Assembly: GCF_014269185.2 (NCBI RefSeq)
Contig: NZ_JABWRZ020000003.1
Span: 113,462 to 177,461, forward strand
Direction: 5' to 3'
Origin: Pseudomonas oryzicola
GTDB lineage: Bacteria > Pseudomonadota > Gammaproteobacteria > Pseudomonadales > Pseudomonadaceae
DNA: 64,000 nt
Shown: piece after piece, positions 19,655-29,139 of the stretch
Numbering within the stretch: position 1 is the stretch's first letter
Layout of the letters: every line of letters begins with the position of its first letter
Notes under the pieces: model-generated
The model's database searches: none
What the model was told of the DNA's origin: nothing
The model's input: the letters and a program-made list of their open reading frames with translations, nothing else
Program-made: the position numbers and the translations under genes

Positions 19655-19757
19655 GGCCGTGAGGGTTGCGTTGTCGGCGATCGGGCCGCAACGCAGTCCC
19701 CAAAGGGCAAATGTTTCGCGTAGCATGCCCCCATCAATTCCCAAGGCTCCGCCCGCC

Positions 19758-19985
19758 ATGCTGATCCCTTACGACCAACTGCAAGCCGAAACCCTGACCC
19801 GCCTGATCGAAGACTTCGTCACCCGCGACGGCACCGACAACGGCGACGATACCCCGCTGGAAACCCGTGTACTACGGGTGCGCCAGGCCCTGGCCAAGGG
19901 CCAGGCGTTCATCCTGTTCGACCCGGAAAGCCAGCAGTGCCAGTTGCTGGCCAGGCATGATGTGCCGCGCGAGTTGCTCGACTAG
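19758..19985 (+). CDS. YheU family (UPF0270) small protein
   Basis: This 75-residue acidic protein begins M-L-I-P-Y-D-Q-L and has E-T-L-T-R-L-I-E-D-F-V-T-R-D-G-T-D, both typical of the YheU/UPF0270 family. The family has no established function. The ATG at 19758 follows a weak GCTCCGCCC leader rather than a clear ribosome binding site; a longer in-frame extension exists but lacks family similarity. It converges on rsmI. Confidence 0.88.
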   Translation: MLIPYDQLQAETLTRLIEDFVTRDGTDNGDDTPLETRVLRVRQALAKGQAFILFDPESQQCQLLARHDVPRELLD

Positions 19986-20004
19986 CAGGCCAGGGCAGGC
20001 GACA

Positions 20005-20184
20005 TCAGGCTTTGCTTGGCTTGGCCTCCTTGATGCGCTTGTACACCTCGGCCCGATGCACCGGCACTTCGCGCGGTGCATCCACGCCAAAGCGCACCAT
20101 TCCGTCCCGCGTTTCCACCACCATGAGCCGAATGTCATCGCCAATCATGATGACCTGCCCCACTTCGCGCCCTATTACCAACAT
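20005..20184 (-). CDS. rsmI: CsrA/RsmA-family post-transcriptional regulator, RsmI-like
   Basis: This 59-residue CsrA homologue is read as [10 protein letters not shown] at the N-terminus with [19 protein letters not shown] near residues 30-48. Those contain the Arg44-type RNA-contact segment (V-P-V-H-R). CsrA dimers bind GGA motifs in mRNA leaders to block translation. It differs from typical RsmA (which begins M-L-I-L-T-R-R), and the position beside the NAGGN cluster fits the third P. putida paralogue RsmI. A GGAGG site lies eight bases before the ATG, and the leader contains two GGA motifs. Confidence 0.9.
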   Translation of the reverse strand: MLVIGREVGQVIMIGDDIRLMVVETRDGMVRFGVDAPREVPVHRAEVYKRIKEAKPSKA

Positions 20185-20304
20185 GCTCCAGTCCTCCAGC
20201 GAAAGGGAAAACCGGAGCCTGCCTTGCTGGCATTTGGCTACTCAATAGTTCCGCCGCGATTCAGAAGCAACCTACATTTCTAGGTAATTTTCCTTACAGA
20301 TCAA

Positions 20305-21114
20305 TCATCGTGAATGGGCTTTGGTGCGCATTTTCGCCGCCATGTCGGCCATCTCGTCATACAGCCGCTCGGGCGCCTGGCGCTTCAGTTGCCAAGCCTG
20401 GCGCCCGGCCTCGTGGGGCAAAATCAGAAACTCGCCAGCGCTGACCTGCTGATGGATGTAATCGGCAATTTCCACCGCATTGATCGGCGAGCCTTGCAGC
20501 AATTTGCCCACCTGCGCCTTCATCGCCGGGTTCGGCCCGCGGAACGAATCCAGCAGGTTGGTCTGGAAAAACGACGGGCACACCACATGCACCGCAACCT
20601 CGAGCTGGCGCAGTTCCACCAGCAGGCTCTCCGACAGCGCCAGCACGCCGGCCTTGGCCACGTTGTAGTTGCTCATGCCCGGGCCCTGCATCAGCGCGGC
20701 CATGGAGGCGATGTTGATGATGCGCCCCTTGCTGCGTTCCAGCAGCGGCAGGAAAGCCTTGCAGCCCTTGACCACGCCCATCAGGTTGACCGCGATCTGC
20801 CAGTCCCAGTCTTCCAGCGACAGTTCGGCGAAAAAACCGCCCGAAGCGACACCGGCATTGTTGACGATCACATCGATACCGCCGAACTGCTCGCTGCAGG
20901 CCTGGGCCAGGGCGGTGAGCTGGCTGTAGTCGCGCACGTCGCAGCGCTGGACGAAGCCGTCGCCGCCGACCTTGCGCACGCCTTCCAGGGTGTCGCGCAG
21001 GCCGGCTTCGTTGACGTCGGCCAGCGCCAGGCGCCAGCCCTCGCGCGCCCAGCGCAGGGCGATCTCGCGACCGAGGCCGGACCCGGCGCCGGTAATCATG
21101 ATGCGGTTTTGCAT
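20305..21114 (-). CDS. SDR family oxidoreductase
   Basis: This short-chain dehydrogenase (269 residues from the chosen start) has the cofactor motif T-G-A-G-S-G-L-G-R-E near residues 8-17, N-N-A-G-V near 85, catalytic Ser in N-I-A-S-M and Tyr-Lys in Y-N-V-A-K near 150. The C-terminus (R-L-Y-D-E-M-A-D-M-A-A-K) is charged. Substrate is unknown. An upstream ATG at 21135 would add seven residues; the inner ATG is preferred because the Rossmann strand then starts three residues in, as in most relatives. Confidence 0.85.
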   Translation of the reverse strand: MQNRIMITGAGSGLGREIALRWAREGWRLALADVNEAGLRDTLEGVRKVGGDGFVQRCDVRDYSQLTALAQACSEQFGGIDVIVNNAGVASGGFFAELSLEDWDWQIAVNLMGVVKGCKAFLPLLERSKGRIINIASMAALMQGPGMSNYNVAKAGVLALSESLLVELRQLEVAVHVVCPSFFQTNLLDSFRGPNPAMKAQVGKLLQGSPINAVEIADYIHQQVSAGEFLILPHEAGRQAWQLKRQAPERLYDEMADMAAKMRTKAHSR

Positions 21115-21326
21115 GGTGGCTGGCCTTGTTTGCATGAGGGGTCAATGGAGTCTAAACAAGGGCCTGGGCAACAGCAGGGTTCATCAGGGTAGTGAATGGG
21201 GCAGCATGCATCCGTGGTCAGCGCTACCCGTACGCCAATGGAATCTTTCCCAAGCGGCGTCGGTCCCAATTTACAAGAGGCCAGCAGTCCGAGGCCCTTG
21301 ACCCTCAACCACGCAAGGACTCCGTC

Positions 21327-21479
21327 ATGACCACGATTCTGATCATCATCCTGATTCTGCTGTTGATTGGTGGCTTACCGGTCTTCCCCCATTCACGCAG
21401 TTGGGGCTATGGCCCGTCCGGCATCATCGGCGTGGTGCTGGTGATCCTGCTGGTGCTGTTGTTGCTAGGCATGATCTAG
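21327..21479 (+). CDS. DUF3309 small membrane protein
   Basis: This 50-residue hydrophobic protein has two membrane segments around a central P-H-S-R-S-W-G-Y-G-P-S-G loop, the hallmark of DUF3309. Function is unknown; members are often stress-induced (family knowledge). AAGGACTCCGTC precedes the ATG, and a strong bidirectional terminator follows the stop. Confidence 0.88.
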   Translation: MTTILIIILILLLIGGLPVFPHSRSWGYGPSGIIGVVLVILLVLLLLGMI

Positions 21480-21491
21480 CGCTGCAGAGAT

Positions 21492-21521
21492 GAAAAAACC
21501 GCGCCGAAGCGCGGTTTTTTC
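21492..21521. terminator. Bidirectional intrinsic terminator
   Basis: A stem of ACCGCGC and GCGCGGT around CGAA is flanked by A6 on the left and T6 on the right. It can therefore end both the DUF3309 transcript (plus) and the actP transcript (minus). Confidence 0.92.
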
Positions 21522-21534
21522 TGTGCCATGAGAA

Positions 21535-23199
21535 TCAGTGCGAAACAGCGCCCGATGCCCCCAGGCCAGTCTGCGAACGCACGAATTGCGGGAAGAACAG
21601 CGCACGTTCGTCTTCAGCAGCCTTGGACTTGTCGGTAATCGAGAAGAACCAGATACCGATGAAGGCGATCAGCATCGAGAACAGCGCCGGATACTCGTAC
21701 GGGTAGATCGGTTTTTCGTGGCCGAGGATCTGTACCCAGATGGTCGGGCCGAGGATCATCAGCGTCACTGCACTCACCAGGCCCAGCCAGCCGCCGATCA
21801 TGGCACCGCGGGTAGTCAGCTTCTTCCAGTACATCGAAAGCAGCAGTACCGGGAAGTTGCAGCTGGCGGCAATCGAGAACGCCAGGCCGACCATGAAGGC
21901 AATGTTCTGCTTCTCGAACAGGATGCCCAGGCCGATCGCCAGCACGCCCAGGGCGACGGTGGTGATCTTCGACACGCGGATCTCGTCCTTGTCGTTGGCC
22001 TTGCCCTTGCGCCATACACTGGCGTACAGGTCGTGGGACACCGCCGAGGCACCCGCCAGGGTCAGGCCGGCAACCACCGCCAGGATGGTGGCGAAGGCCA
22101 CCGCCGAGATGAAGCCGAGGAACACGCTGCCACCTACGGCATTGGCCAGGTGCACCGCTGCCATGTTGTTGCCACCCAGCAGGGCGCCTGCAGCATCCTT
22201 GAAGGCCGGGTTGGTGCTGACCAGCAGGATGGCGCCAAAGCCGATGATGAAGGTCAGGATGTAGAAGTAGCCGATGAAACCGGTGGCATACAGCACACTC
22301 TTGCGCGCTTCCTTGGCGTCACCGACGGTGAAGAAACGCATCAGGATATGCGGCAGGCCGGCGGTACCGAACATCAGCGCCAGGCCCAGCGAGAAGGCCG
22401 AGATCGGGTCCTTGACCAGGCCGCCCGGGCTCATGATCGCTTCGCCCTTGGTATGCACCTTGATCGCTTCGGAGAACAGCGTGTTGAAGTCGAAGCCCAC
22501 GTGCTTCATCACCATCAGCGCCATGAAGCTGGCCCCGGACAGCAACAGCACCGCCTTGATGATCTGTACCCAGGTGGTGGCCAGCATGCCGCCGAACAGC
22601 ACGTACAGGCACATCAGGATACCCACCAGGACTACCGCCACGTGGTAGTCCAGGCCGAACAGCAGCTCGATCAGCTTGCCGGCACCGACCATCTGGGCGA
22701 TCAGGTAGAACGCTACCACCACCAGCGAACCGGAGGCCGACAGGGTGCGGATTTCCTTCTGCCCGAGGCGGTACGAGGCCACGTCGGCGAAGGTGTACTT
22801 GCCAAGGTTGCGCAGGCGTTCGGCGATCAGGAACAGGATGATCGGCCAGCCGACCAGGAAGCCGATCGAGTAGATCAGGCCATCGTAGCCCGAGGTGAAC
22901 ACCAGTGCGGAGATGCCCAGGAACGAGGCCGCCGACATGTAGTCACCGGCAATCGCCAGGCCGTTCTGGAAGCCCGTGATCTTGCCACCGGCGGCGTAGT
23001 AGTCAGAGGCCGACTTGTTGCGCTTGGAGGCCCAGTAGGTGATGCCCAGGGTGAAGGCGACGAAGGCCACGAACATGGCGATGGCGGAAACGTTCAGCGG
23101 TTGTTTCTGCACCTCGCCGGTCAGGGCATCGGCGGCCCACACGGCGGGTGCAAAGACGCCGCAGGCCAGTACGGCCAGGGTTTTGGCATGACGAATCAT
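21535..23199 (-). CDS. actP: Acetate/cation symporter ActP
   Basis: This 554-residue sodium:solute symporter imports acetate and some other short carboxylates. A signal-like first helix (residues 1-23) is followed by about 13 membrane helices. Family signatures include [19 protein letters not shown] near residue 70 and [12 protein letters not shown] near 279. It overlaps the upstream DUF485 gene by four bases (ATGA), which is the standard yjcH-actP coupling. Confidence 0.95.
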   Translation of the reverse strand: MIRHAKTLAVLACGVFAPAVWAADALTGEVQKQPLNVSAIAMFVAFVAFTLGITYWASKRNKSASDYYAAGGKITGFQNGLAIAGDYMSAASFLGISALVFTSGYDGLIYSIGFLVGWPIILFLIAERLRNLGKYTFADVASYRLGQKEIRTLSASGSLVVVAFYLIAQMVGAGKLIELLFGLDYHVAVVLVGILMCLYVLFGGMLATTWVQIIKAVLLLSGASFMALMVMKHVGFDFNTLFSEAIKVHTKGEAIMSPGGLVKDPISAFSLGLALMFGTAGLPHILMRFFTVGDAKEARKSVLYATGFIGYFYILTFIIGFGAILLVSTNPAFKDAAGALLGGNNMAAVHLANAVGGSVFLGFISAVAFATILAVVAGLTLAGASAVSHDLYASVWRKGKANDKDEIRVSKITTVALGVLAIGLGILFEKQNIAFMVGLAFSIAASCNFPVLLLSMYWKKLTTRGAMIGGWLGLVSAVTLMILGPTIWVQILGHEKPIYPYEYPALFSMLIAFIGIWFFSITDKSKAAEDERALFFPQFVRSQTGLGASGAVSH

Positions 23200-23507
23200 T
23201 GTTGCGCCTCCTTCAGGATGGCCTTGTTCAGCTCATCGAACTCGCCGTTGGCGCGGCGGACGTAGATGGCGGTCAGCACGAATGCCGAGACGATCAGGCC
23301 GACGCCCAGGGGAATGCCCCAGGTGATCGATGACTCAGGGCTGAGCTTGGCGCCCAGCAGCTGGGGACCATAGGCAATCAGGAGGATGAAGGCGCAGTAC
23401 AGGCCGAGCATGATCGCCGAGAGAATCCAGGCGAACCGTTCGCGTTTGGAGACCAGCTCCTTGAAACGAGGGCTGTTTTGAATCGAGAGGTAAATGCTGT
23501 CGTTCAT
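23196..23507 (-). CDS. DUF485 membrane protein (YjcH)
   Basis: This 103-residue protein has two membrane helices and the DUF485 pattern [12 protein letters not shown] near residue 12. It is nearly always co-encoded with ActP and is thought to assist the symporter. ATG at 23507 is preceded by AGGAC; the longer frame upstream has no family similarity. Its stop overlaps the actP start by four bases. Confidence 0.9.
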   Translation of the reverse strand: MNDSIYLSIQNSPRFKELVSKRERFAWILSAIMLGLYCAFILLIAYGPQLLGAKLSPESSITWGIPLGVGLIVSAFVLTAIYVRRANGEFDELNKAILKEAQQ

Positions 23508-23641
23508 TGTTTTTGTCCTAGCAGCACAGATAGGGGTGGAACCCACGACACCTACTTTATGCGGCTGCCGGACGCCAACCAGACGACCTTAGTCTTAGAT
23601 GCAACGGTGTTTTACCAGTTTCGTAACAAAGTGAAGGCCCA

Positions 23642-23723
23642 TTCGCGGGCACGCCCGCTCCCACAGGATTTTCGCTGCCCTTGAAGTCGGTGCAGTTCCT
23701 GGGGGAGCGGGCGTGCCCGCGAA
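23642..23723. repeat. Inverted REP pair
   Basis: TTCGCGGGCACGCCCGCTCC faces GGGAGCGGGCGTGCCCGCGA between the DUF485 gene promoter and the end of the betaine-binding gene. Confidence 0.85.
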
Positions 23724-23749
23724 GCAGCAAAACTGGCCCTGACGGGTTG

Positions 23750-24610
23750 TTACTTGCCGGTCCACTCCTTCACGCGTTCAGGGTGCTTGGCCACCCAGTC
23801 CTTGGCCGCCGCTTCAGGCTTGGCCCCTTCCTGGATCGCCAGCATCACCTCGCCAATCTCGTCCTTCGACTGCCAGCTGAATTTCTTCAGGAACTCCGCC
23901 ACTTCCGGTGCCTTGGTCGCCAGCTCCTTGCTGCCGATGCTGTTCACGGTTTCAGCCGCGCCGTACACGCCTTTCGGGTCCTCGAGGAACTTCAACTTCC
24001 ACTTGGCGAACATCCAGTGCGGTACCCAGCCGGTCACCGCGATCGACTGCTGCTTGTTGTAGGCGCGGCCCAGTTCTGCCGTCATCGCCGCACCGGAGCT
24101 GGCCTGCAGCTTGTAACCGGTCAGGTCGTAGTCCTTGATGGCCTGCTCGGTCTTCAGCATCACGCCGGAGCCGGCGTCGATGCCGACGATCTTCTGCTTG
24201 AAGCTGTCGTCGGTCTTGAGGTCGGCGATGCTCACCGCCTTGACATACTCAGGGACGATCAGGCCGATCTTGGCGTCCTTGAAGTTAGGGCCGTAGTCGA
24301 CCACGTTGTCCTTGTTCTTGGCCCAGTATTCGCCATGGGTCACCGGCAACCAGGCGGACAACATGGCATCGAGCTTGCCGGTGGCCACGCCCTGCCACAT
24401 GATCCCGGTGGCCACAGCCTGCAGTTTGACGTCGTAGCCGAGCTTCTGCTTGATTACTTCGGCGGCCACGTTGGTGGTCGCCACGCTGTCGGCCCAACCA
24501 TCCACGTAACCAATGCTTACTTCTTTAGCCATTGCCTGTGCAGCGCTCATGGCCATTACCAGGGCGGTGCCCACCCCCAGGAAACGTCGCATTTTTTTCA
24601 AAGCAGCCAT
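23750..24610 (-). CDS. betX: Orphan glycine betaine-binding protein, BetX-like
   Basis: This 286-residue periplasmic substrate-binding protein is of the OpuAC family. The signal peptide ends near A-Q-A-M-A-K (about residue 27). Aromatic-cage candidates include Y-V-D-G-W-A-D-S near 34, S-A-W-L-P-V-T-H near 84 and W-V-P-H-W-M-F near 196. No permease or ATPase gene is adjacent. Pseudomonas Cbc transporters use separately encoded binding proteins such as BetX and CaiX (established in P. aeruginosa), and the position next to actP matches PA3236, BetX. ATG at 24610 follows GAGGGG; the TTG just before it is an alternative start. Confidence 0.85.
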   Translation of the reverse strand: MAALKKMRRFLGVGTALVMAMSAAQAMAKEVSIGYVDGWADSVATTNVAAEVIKQKLGYDVKLQAVATGIMWQGVATGKLDAMLSAWLPVTHGEYWAKNKDNVVDYGPNFKDAKIGLIVPEYVKAVSIADLKTDDSFKQKIVGIDAGSGVMLKTEQAIKDYDLTGYKLQASSGAAMTAELGRAYNKQQSIAVTGWVPHWMFAKWKLKFLEDPKGVYGAAETVNSIGSKELATKAPEVAEFLKKFSWQSKDEIGEVMLAIQEGAKPEAAAKDWVAKHPERVKEWTGK

Positions 24611-24806
24611 CAAAGCATCCCCTCGTCAGGTCTAGGAGATTGCATCATCTTCCTGCCACATGAGGCGACCTGCTCCACGTGCGACCTGTACCCGCCCATA
24701 TGCGACAGCACTATGCCATTAGCGCCATCCCTCAGCGCCGATCTGCGCGATCCTTGCATGCCAAAGGTTTGGCGTCAGGCTACTATCTAGCCTTTTGCAC
24801 CTGACG

Positions 24807-26375
24807 ATGGACCGCCCGATGCCCCGCTTTGCCCGTCTACTATTGCCTTTGTACCTGCTTGCCTGCCTGCTCGCCCTGCTGGGCCTGGGAGGGCTCTGGT
24901 ACGGGCTCGGCAAGCCGGTACAACTGCCCGATGCCGCCAGCCCGACGCACAAGTTGCAATGCGCCTCGTACACCCCGTTCGACAAGGATCAGTCGCCCTA
25001 TGACCGCCCATTCCGCCTGCGCCCGGCACGCATGGATGCCGACCTGGCATTGCTCGCCGAGCGCTTTCAGTGCATCCGCACCTATTCCCAGACCGGTCTC
25101 GAGGCAATCCCGGCGCTGGCTCGCAAACATGGGCTGAAGGTGATGCTCGGCGCCTGGGTCAACGCCCACCCGGCCGACACCGAGAAGGAAATCGAGCTGC
25201 TGATCGCTGCCGCCAACGCCAACCCCGACGTGGTCAGTGCGGTGATCGTCGGCAACGAGACGCTGCTGCGCAAGGAGGTAACTGGCGCACAGCTGGCCAC
25301 GTTGATCGCCCGGGTGAAAAGCCAGGTGAAGGTGCCGGTGACCTACGCCGATGTGTGGGAGTTCTGGCTGCAGCACCCGCAAGTGGCGCCGGCAGTGGAT
25401 TTTCTGACCATCCACCTGCTGCCGTACTGGGAGGACGACCCGCGTGGCATCGATCAAGCGTTGGCCCACGTCGCCGATGTGCGCCGGGTATTCGGCACGC
25501 GTTTCGCGCCCAAGGACATCCTGATCGGCGAAACCGGCTGGCCCAGCGAAGGCCGCCAGCGCGAGACAGCGGTACCGAGCCGGGTCAACGAGGCGCGCTT
25601 CATTCGCGGCTTCGTCGCCATGGCGGAAAGCAACGGTTGGCATTACAACCTGATCGAGGCTTTCGACCAGCCCTGGAAGCGTGCCAACGAAGGGGCGGTC
25701 GGCGGCTATTGGGGGCTTTACGATGCCGACCGGCAGGACAAGGGCGTGCTCGAAGGGCCGGTGAGCAATCTGTCGCACTGGCCGCAGTGGTGGCTGGCCA
25801 GTGTGCTGTTGGCGGCGGCCATGCTGATGCTTGCCGGGCGCCCCGCTACACCGGCAGCGGCGCTGTTGCTGCCGCTGCTGGCGGCGTTTGGCGCAGGTTG
25901 CCTGGGGCTGTGGGGCGAGCTGATGCGCACCCATGCGCGGTTTGCCGGGGAATGGCTGTGGGCGTCATTGCTGGCGGCGCTGAACCTGCTGGTGCTGGCC
26001 CATGCCGTGCTGGCCCTGGCACGGCGGGCCGGCTGGCGCGAACGGCTGTTCGCCTGGCTGCAGGCACGGGCGGGCTGGCTGTTGCTGGCGGCGGGCTTTG
26101 CCGCTGCTGTGAGCATGCTGGCAATGGTGTTCGACCCACGCTATCGCAGCTTTCCGAGCGCGGCGCTGGCCTTGCCGGCGCTGGTGTTTGCGCTGTGGCC
26201 AGTACCGGCGCGACGGGCGGAAGTGGCATTGCTGGCGCTCATCATGGGTGCCGGGGTGGCGCCGCAGCTGTTCGTCGAAGGGCTGGAGAACCAGCAGGCA
26301 TGGCTGTGGGCGCTGGTCAGTGTGCTGATGACTACGGCGTTGTGGCGGAGCTTGCGGTTTACTCGCAAGGCCTGA
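24807..26375 (+). CDS. GH17 beta-1,3-glucan transglycosylase-like membrane protein
   Basis: This 522-residue protein has an N-terminal membrane anchor (residues 9-31), a periplasmic GH17 domain and seven or eight C-terminal helices from about residue 325. The acid/base Glu lies in V-G-N-E-T-L near 150 and the nucleophile in I-G-E-T-G-W-P-S near 243. Related Pseudomonas GH17 domains act as beta-glucan glucanosyltransferases, so a role in cyclic or periplasmic beta-glucans is likely. Several starts are possible (24795 TTG, 24807 and 24819 ATG) and none has a strong ribosome binding site. Confidence 0.85.
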   Translation: MDRPMPRFARLLLPLYLLACLLALLGLGGLWYGLGKPVQLPDAASPTHKLQCASYTPFDKDQSPYDRPFRLRPARMDADLALLAERFQCIRTYSQTGLEAIPALARKHGLKVMLGAWVNAHPADTEKEIELLIAAANANPDVVSAVIVGNETLLRKEVTGAQLATLIARVKSQVKVPVTYADVWEFWLQHPQVAPAVDFLTIHLLPYWEDDPRGIDQALAHVADVRRVFGTRFAPKDILIGETGWPSEGRQRETAVPSRVNEARFIRGFVAMAESNGWHYNLIEAFDQPWKRANEGAVGGYWGLYDADRQDKGVLEGPVSNLSHWPQWWLASVLLAAAMLMLAGRPATPAAALLLPLLAAFGAGCLGLWGELMRTHARFAGEWLWASLLAALNLLVLAHAVLALARRAGWRERLFAWLQARAGWLLLAAGFAAAVSMLAMVFDPRYRSFPSAALALPALVFALWPVPARRAEVALLALIMGAGVAPQLFVEGLENQQAWLWALVSVLMTTALWRSLRFTRKA

Positions 26376-26384
26376 CCAGATGCC

Positions 26385-26428
26385 CCTGCAAGGGCGGCCC
26401 ATCGCGACGCAAGGCCGCTCTACAGGGA
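26385..26428. repeat. Degenerate REP-like element
   Basis: CCCATCGCGACGCAAGGCCG with CTACAGGG, matched by CCCCTGCAAGGGCGG upstream, lies between the converging GH17 gene and a small membrane-protein gene. Confidence 0.5.
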
Positions 26429-26797
26429 CGGCGTAGCCCCAGCGTTTCGCACCAACCGCAACCCCGCCAGCACCAGCGCAAACACCGCAATGCTGGCGGT
26501 ATAAAGCACCAGCGCCGGCACCGCGAAAACCAGCGCCAGCAGCGCGAGCCACCAGCCACCACGGCGGCCGACAAGCTGTGCCAGCAGCGCCAGCCCCAAT
26601 CCGCACCAGGCCAGTACCTGGTAGTGGATGCCCAAGCCCAGCAACGACCGCACCTCACATTGCCAGTAGGCCGCCGGCGCCGTGCACAAACCCACCCACC
26701 GGCCATCTTCCATCAGCCCGTAGCGCACGCCATAGCTGGCCGCGAGCCACAGCCCCAGACACAGCACCAGCAGCGCAGCCGGCAGCGAACGAGACAT
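26420..26797 (-). CDS. Small polytopic membrane protein, unknown
   Basis: This 125-residue protein has three or four hydrophobic helices: residues 6-23, about 55-73 and 79-108. Three Cys residues are present, two of them (in G-L-C-T and W-Q-C-E) in the loop after the first helix. I do not recognise a family. ATG at 26797 is supported by GGAG eight bases upstream; a longer frame would put a non-hydrophobic tail first. Convergence with the GH17 gene gives no functional clue. Confidence 0.7.
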   Translation of the reverse strand: MSRSLPAALLVLCLGLWLAASYGVRYGLMEDGRWVGLCTAPAAYWQCEVRSLLGLGIHYQVLAWCGLGLALLAQLVGRRGGWWLALLALVFAVPALVLYTASIAVFALVLAGLRLVRNAGATPSL

Positions 26798-26987
26798 CCG
26801 GTTCTCCAATAGCGGTAATCGAAAGCGTGCATGATCGCTGATGCCCGCTTGTAAGGCAAAATCACATCCCTGCAACTATGTTGCAGATAACAAGCACACA
26901 AAAGGCCACCACAGCTGGCAACTTTGCCCAGCCCGCTGTGGTCCTAGCCTGCATACTGCACGACCTTGCGTTCTTTTGGGGGATTAC

Positions 26988-28286
26988 ATGCTTCGATCTT
27001 TGCGCCTCGCTGCCTTGCTTGGCGGCCTGCTCCTGGCTGTGGCCGCTTCGGCGCGGGATATCGACGCCGCCAGCTATGGCTACCCCTTGACCAACCCGTT
27101 CGAAGCAACCATCGCCACCACGCCGCCGGAACAGCGCCCCACCCTGCCCGGCGATGACGAAATCAGCCAGTCCGACTACAGCCTCAACCTGCGCCCGGAC
27201 CGTGAGTTCAGCCTGCCCGACAATTTCTGGGCCGTGAAAAAGCTCAAGTACCGCCTGGCCCGCCAGGACCGTGAAGCGCCACTGATCTTCATCATCGCCG
27301 GCACTGGCGCCCCCTATACCAGCAGCATCAACGAATACCTGAAGAAGCTGTTCTACCAGGCCGGCTTCCATGTGGTGCAGCTGTCCTCGCCCACCAGCTA
27401 CGACTTCATGAGCGCCGCTTCACGCTTCGCCACCCCTGGCGTCAGCCAGGAAGACGCCGAAGACCTGTACCGGGTGATGCAGGCAGTGCGTGCCCAGCAC
27501 CCGCGCCTGCCGGTCAGCGAGTTCTATCTCACCGGCTACAGCCTGGGGGCACTGGATGCCGCCTTTGTCAGCCACCTGGATGAAACCCGCCGCAGCTTCA
27601 ACTTCAAGCGTGTACTGCTGCTGAACCCACCGGTCAACCTGTACACCTCGATCAACAACCTCGACAAACTGGTGCAAACCCAGGTCAAGGGCATCGATCG
27701 CAGTACCACATTCTATGAGTTGATGCTGGCCAAGCTGACCCGCTACTTCCAGGAAAAGGGCTACATCGACCTCAATGAGGCGCTGTTGTACGACTTCCAG
27801 CAGTCGCGCCAGCACCTGTCCAACGAACAGATGGCCATGCTGATCGGCACGTCGTTCCGCTTTTCCGCAGCCGACATCGCCTTTACCTCCGACCTGATCA
27901 ACCGCCGCGGCCTGATCATTCCGCCGAAGTTCCCGATCACCGAGGGCAGCAGCCTCACGCCGTTCTTCAAGCGCGCGCTGCAGTGCGACTTCGATTGCTA
28001 CATGACCGAGCAGGTCATCCCCATGTGGCGCGCCCGCACCGACGGCAACAGCATCCTGCAACTGGTCAACCAGGTGAGCCTGTATGCCCTCGAAGACTAC
28101 CTGCGCAGCAGCGACAAGATCGCCGTGATGCACAACGCCGACGACGTCATCCTCGGCCCGGGCGACATCGGCTTCCTGCGCAAGGTGTTCGGCGACCGCC
28201 TGACCCTTTACCCCCACGGCGGCCATTGCGGCAACCTCAATTACCGCGTCAACAGTGACGCCATGCTGGAGTTCTTCCGTGGTTAA
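26988..28286 (+). CDS. Secreted alpha/beta-hydrolase, MlaA-linked
   Basis: This 432-residue protein has a signal peptide cleaved near A-A-S-A-R-D (residue 22). The nucleophile elbow G-Y-S-L-G-A lies near residue 185, the acid is probably D in H-N-A-D-D-V-I near 382, and His in Y-P-H-G-G-H-C-G near 406-409. A serine esterase or lipase fold in the periplasm is likely; the substrate is unknown. It overlaps the following mlaA-like gene by eight bases, which points to a shared role in envelope lipid handling (inference). GGGGGA precedes the ATG at 26988. Confidence 0.82.
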   Translation: MLRSLRLAALLGGLLLAVAASARDIDAASYGYPLTNPFEATIATTPPEQRPTLPGDDEISQSDYSLNLRPDREFSLPDNFWAVKKLKYRLARQDREAPLIFIIAGTGAPYTSSINEYLKKLFYQAGFHVVQLSSPTSYDFMSAASRFATPGVSQEDAEDLYRVMQAVRAQHPRLPVSEFYLTGYSLGALDAAFVSHLDETRRSFNFKRVLLLNPPVNLYTSINNLDKLVQTQVKGIDRSTTFYELMLAKLTRYFQEKGYIDLNEALLYDFQQSRQHLSNEQMAMLIGTSFRFSAADIAFTSDLINRRGLIIPPKFPITEGSSLTPFFKRALQCDFDCYMTEQVIPMWRARTDGNSILQLVNQVSLYALEDYLRSSDKIAVMHNADDVILGPGDIGFLRKVFGDRLTLYPHGGHCGNLNYRVNSDAMLEFFRG

Positions 28287-29103
28287 CAAACTCCTCTTCG
28301 CCACTGCCCTGTTCGCCGCCGGCCATGCCCTGGCTGCCGAGACCGCCCCGCGGGCCAGCGTGATCGAGGCCGACCCGCAGGTCACCGCCGCGCCGCTGAC
28401 GCCGGAAGCCGATGGTTTTACCGATCCGCTGCGCGAATTGAAATTCAACCCCGGGCTGGATCAGCGCGAGTTCGAGCGCTCCACCCTGGAGGCGCTGAAC
28501 GTGTACGACCCGCTGGAGTCGATCAACCGGCGCATCTACCACTTCAACTACCGCCTCGACCAGTGGGTACTGCTGCCGCTGGTCAGCGGTTACCAGTACG
28601 TCACGCCGCGCTTCGTGCGTACCGGCGTGAGCAACTTCTTCAACAACCTGGGCGATGTGCCGAACCTGTTCAACAGCGTGTTGCAGCTCAAGGCCAAGCG
28701 CTCGGCGGAGATCACCGCGCGGCTGATGTTCAACACCATCATCGGCGTGGGTGGGCTGTGGGACCCTGCGACCAGGATGGGCCTGCCGCGCCAGAGCGAG
28801 GACTTTGGCCAGACCCTGGGCTTCTATGGGGTGCCGGATGGCCCGTACCTGATGCTGCCGGTGCTGGGGCCGTCGAACCTGCGCGATACCACCGGGCTGG
28901 TGGTGGACTATGCGGGCGAGCAGGCGATCAACTACCTGAACGTGGCCGAAGCCAGCAGCGACCACCCGGAAATCTTTGCCCTGCGCGTGGTGGACAAGCG
29001 CTATACCACCAACTTCCGCTACGGCCAGCTCAACTCGCCGTTCGAGTACGAGAAAGTGCGGTATGTGTATACCCAGGCGCGCAAGCTGCAGATAGCCGAA
29101 TAA
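28279..29103 (+). CDS. MlaA/VacJ-family outer-membrane lipid protein without lipobox
   Basis: This 274-residue protein is of the MlaA (VacJ) family, which removes phospholipids from the outer leaflet of the outer membrane. Family core: Y-D-P-L-E-S-I-N-R-R-I-Y-H-F-N near residue 76, F-F-N-N-L-G-D-V-P near 116, G-F-Y-G-V-P-D-G-P-Y near 180. The N-terminus is a type I signal peptide (H-A-L-A-A-E); no Cys lipobox is seen, unlike E. coli MlaA. The start is GTG at 28279 after GGAG, inside the end of the hydrolase gene. It is probably a second MlaA paralogue, not the main vacJ. Confidence 0.87.
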   Translation: MVNKLLFATALFAAGHALAAETAPRASVIEADPQVTAAPLTPEADGFTDPLRELKFNPGLDQREFERSTLEALNVYDPLESINRRIYHFNYRLDQWVLLPLVSGYQYVTPRFVRTGVSNFFNNLGDVPNLFNSVLQLKAKRSAEITARLMFNTIIGVGGLWDPATRMGLPRQSEDFGQTLGFYGVPDGPYLMLPVLGPSNLRDTTGLVVDYAGEQAINYLNVAEASSDHPEIFALRVVDKRYTTNFRYGQLNSPFEYEKVRYVYTQARKLQIAE

Positions 29104-29139
29104 CCCCCTGTCCCGGCGATGGGGCCAGAACCGGCAACA

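Noticed and set aside
19665..19700. GTTGCG/CGCAAC inverted repeat before the YheU-type gene as a terminator
   Set aside because: Arms are short and imperfect and there is no T-tract; it may be a worn REP-like fragment.
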